A stretch of DNA of 64,000 nucleotides from an uncultured Bacteroidota bacterium (GTDB lineage: Bacteria; Bacteroidota; Bacteroidia; Chitinophagales; Chitinophagaceae). The DNA is taken from the NCBI GenBank assembly GCA_903882805.1, contig CAIRYK010000087.1:1-64000 (forward strand), written 5' to 3'. Shown here piece after piece: positions 61,737 through 64,000 of the stretch. A model generated the notes under the pieces. The model had not been told where the DNA came from. It searched no databases and saw only the letters and a list, made by a program, of their open reading frames with translations. How positions within the stretch are numbered: position 1 is the first letter of the stretch; each line of letters begins with the position of its first letter. The position numbers and the translations under genes are program-made.

Positions 61737-63761
61737 TTACTTAATAACCGCGAACTTGTGCGAAGTAGCTATACCATCAGCAGTGATGATGAGGTAGTAG
61801 TTGCCTGGTGCAAGTTTCTTTGTAGACATTCTGAATTCTTCTGTCTGAACGTTGTTATGAACTTCTTTAGTTACAAAACGGCCAAGACCGTCGATGATAG
61901 CGTAAGAAATTTCTTTTACGTTCTTAGAAAGGTTAACAGAAAGGTTCATGTAGTCGGTAGCAGGGTTTGGATAAACCTTGATATCCTGAAGAGACTGGTT
62001 AAGTTCTTTTACATGAATGTCGATTGGAGGAGTTGTAGTAGTATCTGGGTGATTATTAACAATCAAAGCAACAGAGGGAACAAGACCCTGAACGCCGCTA
62101 TAGTTGAAAGAATCTACAGAACGGATAAACGCAGCCTGAGAGAAAGGAATCAGACCGAAGTTAGCGGCTGGAGAACCTGTCATTGGGGTACCGCCAGTGC
62201 TATAACCGCCAGCCCACATCATGCTTGAATATTCGAAGAAGTTTGAAGTAACAGCACGGCCAAACATACGTGGGTATGGGCTAGCGCCGCCATCGCAATA
62301 CAGCAGGAAGTTAGCAGGAACTTCAGCAGCTATGTAGTAATAAGCGTTTGAATCGAGGAATATAGGACGACCTGGGATTGAAGTAGTAGGATCGCCCCAT
62401 GGTGCTGTGAATATAACGCCTGAAGTATCTGTAGTACCGTTGAAAGCTTTGTTAGCCATAGAAACCAAGGTCAACTCGCCATTCTGAACAATGCTATCCA
62501 AAGGTTGACCAGCAGCGCCGTCTACCCATTTGAAAGCATACAGGTTCATATTGCTTGCACCCAATGGGCCTAAAGTCTGGCTGTAGATAGAGAACTGTAC
62601 TTTGCTCAAGGCAGTACCGCCTCTTGCAACGAAGTACATAGGACCCCAACATACGTCGGTAGTAGCAAATGAAGATGGACCGTGAGCTGCAGTAGCTATA
62701 GGCGCCTGAGCTGCGAAATCGTAACGGCCTTTTGAGTAAACGCTATCGCTTGCATAGAAAGAGATAGTAGTTGAGTTATCCAGTGGATACTGATCGGTAG
62801 TATCAGACATGATGTTGTACTGCAGATCGTAACGACCAGCGCCAGTTGGAGCAAGGTTGTACTCAGCTGGAGAATACAGTGCATAAATTGAGTCTGGAGC
62901 AACATTTGCAGTACCAGTGAAAGTAGTGAGGTTGACGCTGGTATCTCTGCGAACCACGGTAGCCGAACCGCCTGTAGGGGTAAAGCTAAGTGAAGTAGCC
63001 ACTTTTACGTTTTTAGCGTCGCTTGAACCGTAGTTAGCTACGAAAGCGCCGTTAAGACCCTTATATGCCATTGGCGTAGTACCGGTGTTCAACTGATTGT
63101 AAGGAACAGCATAGTTTGCCCATGCAGCAGCGCCGCCCGGAACGAAACCAAGGTCATTACTATTGTTGATACCCCATGGAGTGATAGTCATTTTTACAGA
63201 ACCGGCTGGAAGCGTGTGGTACTGAGCCGATAAAGCTATACCATCGAGGTTGCCGATCATGAATACAGGGATAGTAACAGAAGTACCTGAAGTACCGCCA
63301 GCCATGCCTATTGGGCCTGCGCCGGGATATTCGTTGATGATAACAACAGCAACGGCGCCAGCGGTTTGTGCCTGAAGGGCTTTATAACCAAATTCGCAAG
63401 GCGTTGTAATAGGTCCTCTCCAAATAACGGCAATCTTACCGGTCATGTCTGTAGTAAAAGGTGCGCAACCGAAAGAATCGGGACCGCCCATAATTACAGG
63501 AACATCGATAAGCGGCGTAGTTACAGGCCCGCCCCAAGGAGTAGTACCTGACCATGCAGCTGTAAATTCTTTGTTACCGGCAATTGCAGAGGGAGCAGAT
63601 ACCTGAAAACGTAATCCAACATAGTCTTTGTACCAGTTTGAATCCGGAGTGTAGGTATTTGGACCAAACGCTAAAGGGTGAATCTGGGCATTACTCACAT
63701 TTGCAACGCCTATCAGGGCAGATGCAAGGAGTAACTTTTTAAGAGAGTTGAGATGCTTCAT
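61737..63761 (-). CDS. T9SS-secreted protein with a PA domain
   Basis: 674 residues with signal peptide MKHLNSLKKLLLASALIGVANVSNAQ. A protease-associated (PA) insert-type domain (~75-200) reads GKIAVIWRGPITTPCEFGYKALQAQTAGAVAVVIINEYP and VTIPVFMIGNLDGIAL. No protease catalytic domain is visible. The middle ~350 residues are beta-rich adhesin-like modules. It ends in a T9SS type A sorting domain (DIKVYPNPATDYMNLSVNL ... KLAPGNYYLIITADG). Extracellular, probably binding or scaffold function. Single-gene unit. Confidence 0.85.
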   Translation of the reverse strand: MKHLNSLKKLLLASALIGVANVSNAQIHPLAFGPNTYTPDSNWYKDYVGLRFQVSAPSAIAGNKEFTAAWSGTTPWGGPVTTPLIDVPVIMGGPDSFGCAPFTTDMTGKIAVIWRGPITTPCEFGYKALQAQTAGAVAVVIINEYPGAGPIGMAGGTSGTSVTIPVFMIGNLDGIALSAQYHTLPAGSVKMTITPWGINNSNDLGFVPGGAAAWANYAVPYNQLNTGTTPMAYKGLNGAFVANYGSSDAKNVKVATSLSFTPTGGSATVVRRDTSVNLTTFTGTANVAPDSIYALYSPAEYNLAPTGAGRYDLQYNIMSDTTDQYPLDNSTTISFYASDSVYSKGRYDFAAQAPIATAAHGPSSFATTDVCWGPMYFVARGGTALSKVQFSIYSQTLGPLGASNMNLYAFKWVDGAAGQPLDSIVQNGELTLVSMANKAFNGTTDTSGVIFTAPWGDPTTSIPGRPIFLDSNAYYYIAAEVPANFLLYCDGGASPYPRMFGRAVTSNFFEYSSMMWAGGYSTGGTPMTGSPAANFGLIPFSQAAFIRSVDSFNYSGVQGLVPSVALIVNNHPDTTTTPPIDIHVKELNQSLQDIKVYPNPATDYMNLSVNLSKNVKEISYAIIDGLGRFVTKEVHNNVQTEEFRMSTKKLAPGNYYLIITADGIATSHKFAVIK

Positions 63762-63863
63762 AAAAAAAAATTAGATTTTTGGAGTATAAAGTTATAAACA
63801 TTCTTGTACATAAAACAAATTCACCCACAATTGGGCGCTAATATTTTTTATCTCCATATAAAT

Positions 63864-64000
63864 TTATCCTACCAATCCAAGCTGTTTACTCAAAGATAAC
63901 ATACGGTCTATGGGTATTTTGGCTGCAATCCGGAGTTCTTCGTCCATCAATATTTCAGGTAGTTCGTACTTCATACACAGGTACAATTTCTCCAAAGTGT
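63864..64000 (-). CDS. nadA: Quinolinate synthase NadA (C-terminal end only)
   Basis: The last 45 codons of a gene entering from the right edge: [22 protein letters not shown]...[15 protein letters not shown] and stop TAA (63866-63864). The segment [10 protein letters not shown]-like plus KYELPEI is the conserved C-terminus of NadA, the iron-sulfur enzyme that makes quinolinate for NAD. The rest, including its cluster cysteines, lies outside. Confidence 0.75.
   Translation of the reverse strand, partial: TLEKLYLCMKYELPEILMDEELRIAAKIPIDRMLSLSKQLGLVG

Overview
This window comes from a Bacteroidota (Bacteroidetes) chromosome, most likely a Chitinophagaceae-like lineage. Three large secreted proteins end in type IX secretion (T9SS) type A sorting domains. 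There is a TonB receptor with an STN domain paired with a DUF4249 lipoprotein, plus LytS/LytR-type regulation and an LpxD. Many genes are preceded by the Bacteroidota -7 promoter element TAnnTTTG instead of a Shine-Dalgarno-led sigma70 promoter. No rRNA, tRNA, CRISPR array or intact insertion sequence was recognised.

Layout. 1-1107: two tandem Rpn-family nuclease genes (one cut by the window edge). 1.3-7.3 kb: membrane patatin, glycosyltransferase, histidine ammonia-lyase, thioredoxin-fold protein and MerR regulator. 7.4-18.7 kb: two giant paralogous T9SS-secreted repeat proteins. 19-26 kb: SPFH protein with a ribbon-helix-helix partner, an unknown secreted protein, an acetyltransferase, a vWA protein and a photolyase. 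26.3-31.6 kb: TonB receptor, DUF4249 lipoprotein, histidine kinase and LytTR regulator in one operon. 32.2-35.8 kb: a compact Mu-like prophage early region with its repressor and switch but no transposase. 36-41.2 kb: small membrane protein, acetyltransferase, a DUF4160/DUF2442-HTH pair with an operator-like repeat, and a UvrD helicase-nuclease with an apparent Fe-S cluster. 41.5-46.7 kb: pstS-C-A-B-phoU phosphate operon, preceded by a porin-like remnant and a candidate Pho box. 47.7-49.5 kb: PEGA-repeat protein between repeat-rich intergenic regions. 50.4-52 kb: acetyltransferase and LpxD. 52.4-56.8 kb: a 38-residue membrane peptide, then a porin, Rieske, imelysin and di-heme oxidoreductase operon, probably for metal handling. 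56.8-60.4 kb: apaG, recX and mnmG. 60.6-64 kb: a beta-barrel-like protein, a PA-domain T9SS protein and the 3' end of nadA.

The most notable signals outside ordinary genes are: (1) two parS-like ParB sites about 500 bp apart, one inside mnmG and one forming a 32-bp perfect palindrome upstream of it, suggesting the window lies in the origin-proximal partition domain; (2) the transposase-less Mu-like module, whose repressor/early-promoter switch can be read base by base; (3) dispersed intergenic repeat families, some in inverted copies about 15 kb apart; and (4) a recurring promoter architecture that corrects several start codons and implies leaderless or near-leaderless mRNAs.
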